This document shows positions 61,409 through 64,000 of a DNA stretch of 64,000 nucleotides, in pieces; the stretch's first letter is position 1, and each line of letters starts with the position of its first letter. Location: NCBI GenBank assembly GCA_027922465.2, contig BQMF02000176.1, positions 1 to 64,000 on the forward strand, in the 5' to 3' direction. This stretch comes from Turritopsis dohrnii. Its lineage: Eukaryota > Cnidaria > Hydrozoa > Anthoathecata > Oceaniidae. The notes beneath the pieces are model-generated. The model did not search any database. It worked only from the letters and a program-made list of their open reading frames with translations, and was not told the DNA's origin. A program made the position numbers and the translations under genes.

Positions 61409-61968
61409 TAACTTCTCCACATTGCTCTCACTTGTGTGAAGTATCCATCAACATCAGCTTTTGCTATACCAGCTATACGAAAGCTTCGGAAAGTTTTATG
61501 TAGTGCATGCTTATGCTTCATAGGTATAAAATCATCACTCATACTTGTGTTGTTGGTGTCTTCCATCGCCTGTTCTTCAACCATACTTTTTAGCCCAAGC
61601 TTTTCCTTTGTATTGTTGTACAACTTTAAAATATCACTTTTTGCTTTAGAGAAAGCGTTCTGTATAGGTTCTTTAATTGACTTTGGTACATAACTCACAA
61701 GCCAGTCATACCATTCGTTGAGTTTAGATTTTACAACTGACCGGTTCTTCATCATCTCTTCAACCCCAAAAATGTCCATGTATTCAGGCTTCATGTATCT
61801 ATGTATAGTGACTTGTCTAAGAGGTTTCCTTACTCCAGCTCTCCTAGGTGGTCTTACTGGAGCATCTAATAATTTGATGAGGTCAGCCTTCCTAAGCTTA
61901 TAGTACCCTTTAAAGCCACGCTCTTTTGCTTGGGTTCTCAATTCTCGAACTGTTTTGTTACTCAACAT
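61408..61968 (-). CDS. SAP-like domain protein started in the right TIR (186 aa)
   Basis: Its start codon lies in the TIR; the N-terminal SAP/HeH-like domain (VRELRTQAKERGFKGYYKLR) is followed by a basic RPPRRAGVRKP stretch, a helical middle, YNNTKEKLGLK, MSDDFIPMKHKHA and YFTQVRAMW. The stop overlaps the polymerase start as TAATG. In other Polintons I recall the MSDDFIPM region lies upstream of the polymerase in the same protein. So either a small indel has split a polyprotein here or translation reinitiates. The role may be in DNA binding or replication priming, which is inference. Confidence 0.65.
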   Translation of the reverse strand: MLSNKTVRELRTQAKERGFKGYYKLRKADLIKLLDAPVRPPRRAGVRKPLRQVTIHRYMKPEYMDIFGVEEMMKNRSVVKSKLNEWYDWLVSYVPKSIKEPIQNAFSKAKSDILKLYNNTKEKLGLKSMVEEQAMEDTNNTSMSDDFIPMKHKHALHKTFRSFRIAGIAKADVDGYFTQVRAMWRS

Positions 61969-62404
61969 CCTTTATTACATACACTTTTTCAACTTGGAAA
62001 TTTTTTACGAGTGGACAGAACTGAGTCAGGGGATTTCCCTGACTCATTTGATGAATTTTTACGAGGAGGGGAATTCAACCGATGAAACTGCTGACGTCAA
62101 TACTTTTCGACGCATGCGCAGAAGGGGTTTGATTGATGACTTCGATGATAGTGCTGACGTCAGCACTTTTCGACGATAATGCTGACGTCAATACTTTTTG
62201 ACGCATGCGCAAAAGGGCTGGGGTGCTGGAGGGGAATTCAACCGATGAAACTGCTGACGTCAATACTTTTCGACGATAATGCTGACGTCAATACTTTTCG
62301 ACGCATGCGCAGAAGGGCTGGGGTGCTGAGACATTTTGTGTGTGCGTGTGTGTGCGTGTGTGCGTGCGCGTTTTTTGTCCTACAATCCGCCTTTTATTAT
62401 CTCT
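61960..62404 (-). repeat. Polinton B right terminal inverted repeat
   Basis: Inverted 445-bp copy of 44937-45381 with only a few substitutions, for example one C/T change in a TTTTCGACGCATGCG unit near 62200. It ends CTTTTATTATCTCT, followed by CCACT. Confidence 0.95.
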
Positions 62405-63857
62405 CCACTTACTTTTGTTCAATATTTTGATGTTTTTAATATTTTATTGTTTGATCAGTTGTTAAGTTATACACTGTCAATGTCCCTCATTGTGAATGGC
62501 CTTCCTAATCACATTAAATTAAAACATCTTCCAGCTGTCTGTAAATTCAAAACACTGCACATCATGTAACACAATACAAAACTGTCCTTTCAGTTATATA
62601 ATAATTATGTGTGTGCTTTAGGGCATACATATAAGTATATATGCTTTTAATGATAAAAAACTTCGTTAACTTTTTGTGTTTGGAGTATTGAGAATTCCGT
62701 TCATAATTAAGAAGATTGACGATACACATCAAATGTTTAAAGAATATGATTTACATACGTACACTGTGATATCTGAAAAAGATCAATATAAGCTTTATAT
62801 TTCGTACCCGCAAAATAAAGGATGTTTTGTGTCCTACAATAAAGTTTCACATAGTGTCAATTACACTTTCACAATGCATATAAAATCAGAAATGCAATGT
62901 TATGTTGTAAAAATCGTTCAACCTTCTTTCGAATTTTTACAAACAGGTCATGAATGTCAAATTAGATCAAGAATGTTTGTGAGTGCATGTCACATCGTTA
63001 ATCAAACTAAAACAGAAATTCAGAACTTTTAGAGTTTATGAGTTACGTGCATATTCATTGTGATATCTGAAAGGATCAATGTATCCTTGATATTGTTTTG
63101 TACCAACAACGTAAGGAATAATGTCATTCAGATGTATTCCAGTTTATTGGCAGCTATATGCATTATAAATCTTACGTAGTGTTAATTATCCTTCTTGACA
63201 ATGTCCTGGGAAATACATGATCAGAAATGTGATGTTTCATTTTGCAAATCATATAATTTTTTTCACATTTCAAGTATGTCATATGTGATCTTTTACTTTT
63301 CAAGCTTCAGCAGATTATGCAGAAATCCTTTAGCCTGTTAGGGCATCTTGTTCACTTTAAATCTATATCTTAGGTGGTTCAGTCACAGAATGTGAGTGAT
63401 TTGGATCAAGAACAAGTGTTGTATTACCAAACTGATTCAGGATTAACAATGATATTGACTGTAGGTCAAGCCTATACTTGATTGCATGATTTAGAGTTAT
63501 ACCACCCCATGATCGTTGTATGCAGTATTAATCAAATTAATTTCCTGTGAGCATGTGACTTAATCTTTAATAAAGGCAATGCATCTTTAGATATTAGTAC
63601 TTATATTTTCATTTAAGCAGGCTAAAAATTGTAATTTCAACATTGGCAACTTGTTTGAATGAAGATTCATGAACTGAGCCTGTAACCTGTGCTTTGTCCA
63701 ATAAAGTTTTCCTGAAATAGTTATATGCGATTTTTTTCAGTTATACTCTCCATTTTTACTTATTGTTATAGTTTTGCATATTTTTTGATATATTGTTTTA
63801 CTTTTATTTTGCTAATCTTGTGTACAAGTGCAAGAAAAACCTTTTACTATTTTATAG
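62405..63857 (+). other. Intron sequence right of Polinton B
   Basis: AT-rich; the ORF at 62676-63032 has no motif and looks like chance. It ends in a TTTTATAG acceptor at 63857. No gene recognised. Confidence 0.55.
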
Positions 63858-64000
63858 AATGACAACAAAGACAGATTTTTGCACAGCATTATAATGCATG
63901 ATGTTATTGGGAAAAGAAAAACTGTGCTAGACCAGTTTGCCACTGGGTTAGACATACTTGGATTTAGGAATGAAATGAAGAAAAGACCAAGTTTATTTGA
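63858..64000 (+). pseudogene. Third G2E3-like HECT gene, exon downstream of Polinton B (partial)
   Basis: Opens after TTTATAG with NDNKDRFLHSIIMHDVIGKR and VLDQFATGLDILGF. This continues the HECT N-lobe in phase 0 from the exon ending at 44425. It is open to the window end. Listed as pseudogene because of the stops in the upstream exons. Confidence 0.6.

Larger units (their letters stand above)
44937..62404. mobile_element. Polinton/Maverick B, complete (17,468 bp)
   Basis: Both ends are inverted repeats of exactly 445 bp starting AGAG and ending CTCT, flanked by CCACT on each side (44932-44936, 62405-62409). Contents are family B DNA polymerase, RVE integrase, packaging ATPase, capsid genes and about a dozen further proteins. 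Equal TIR length with only a few mismatches points to recent insertion or TIR correction. The usual adenain-like protease was not recognised. Frame breaks occur in the MCP, the integrase and the gene at 53872-54460. Confidence 0.95.

Noticed and set aside
61396..61420. Programmed -1 frameshift between SAP and polymerase genes
   Set aside because: No slippery heptamer or following structure; overlap of TAA and ATG suggests reinitiation or an indel.
44937..62404. Adenain-like cysteine protease expected in Polintons
   Set aside because: No ORF shows the His-Asp-Cys pattern; reported as not recognised rather than assigned to an unknown gene.
62676..63032. 118-codon ORF in the right flank
   Set aside because: No motif, AT-biased, lies inside the presumed intron.

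Overview
The window is AT-rich animal DNA made almost entirely of mobile elements nested in, or lying next to, decayed host-type genes. Spliced genes with GT-AG introns, a PIF/Harbinger element with a MADF-BESS partner, an L2/CR1-like retrotransposon, a BEL/Pao remnant, a Helentron, an EnSpm/CACTA-like element, G2E3-like HECT genes and two Polinton (Maverick) virus-like elements together fit an invertebrate metazoan. A cnidarian such as a hydrozoan is my best guess, but nothing here proves it.

Layout. 1-6434: Polinton A, cut by the window edge, with a capsid and packaging module and a run of small membrane proteins. 6.6-9.5 kb and 22.9-24.2 kb: copies of a dispersed repeat. 9.6-11.2 kb: G2E3-like HECT pseudogene. 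11.9-13.7 kb (minus): multi-exon transposon-derived DDE integrase gene. 14.4-21.1 kb: L2/CR1-like non-LTR retrotransposon split by a 2.9-kb Harbinger element (16689-19585, TSD TTA). 21.1-22.3 kb: BEL/Pao gag-protease remnant. 24.2-25.8 kb: second HECT fragment. 26.5-34.0 kb: Helentron (2A-like motif plus cysteine peptidase, Rep-helicase-endonuclease, spliced RPA-like gene). 35910-42980: EnSpm/CACTA-like element with satellite-like ends, a TNP2-type transposase and a DUF4806-like gene. 43.2-44.4 kb and 63.86-64.0 kb: exons of a third HECT-like gene whose intron holds Polinton B (44937-62404, 445-bp TIRs, 5-bp TSD CCACT).

The two Polintons are diverged but share a structural module: major capsid protein, A32/FtsK-HerA packaging ATPase, four small membrane or coiled-coil proteins in the same order (the first two overlapping), a long coiled-coil protein with C-terminal membrane segments, and a two-membrane-segment protein. 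Polinton B adds protein-primed family B DNA polymerase, an RVE integrase (broken), SAP-like proteins and a Bro-N protein. Several B genes (MCP, integrase, a conserved unknown) and the A MCP carry frame breaks, so B looks recent in sequence but is probably defective, or the assembly has small indels.

The most notable content is two animal-type genes captured by the Polintons: a 72-residue protein resembling the PP1-binding core of GADD34/PPP1R15 in A (2409-2627, minus), and a full-length innexin gap-junction protein in B (52472-53530). Polinton gene ends in both elements carry perfect short hairpins, like the hairpin rule of mimiviruses and virophages. Divergent genes share a 14-16-bp TATA-like bidirectional promoter, and each B TIR holds five CRE palindromes just outside the first start codon.
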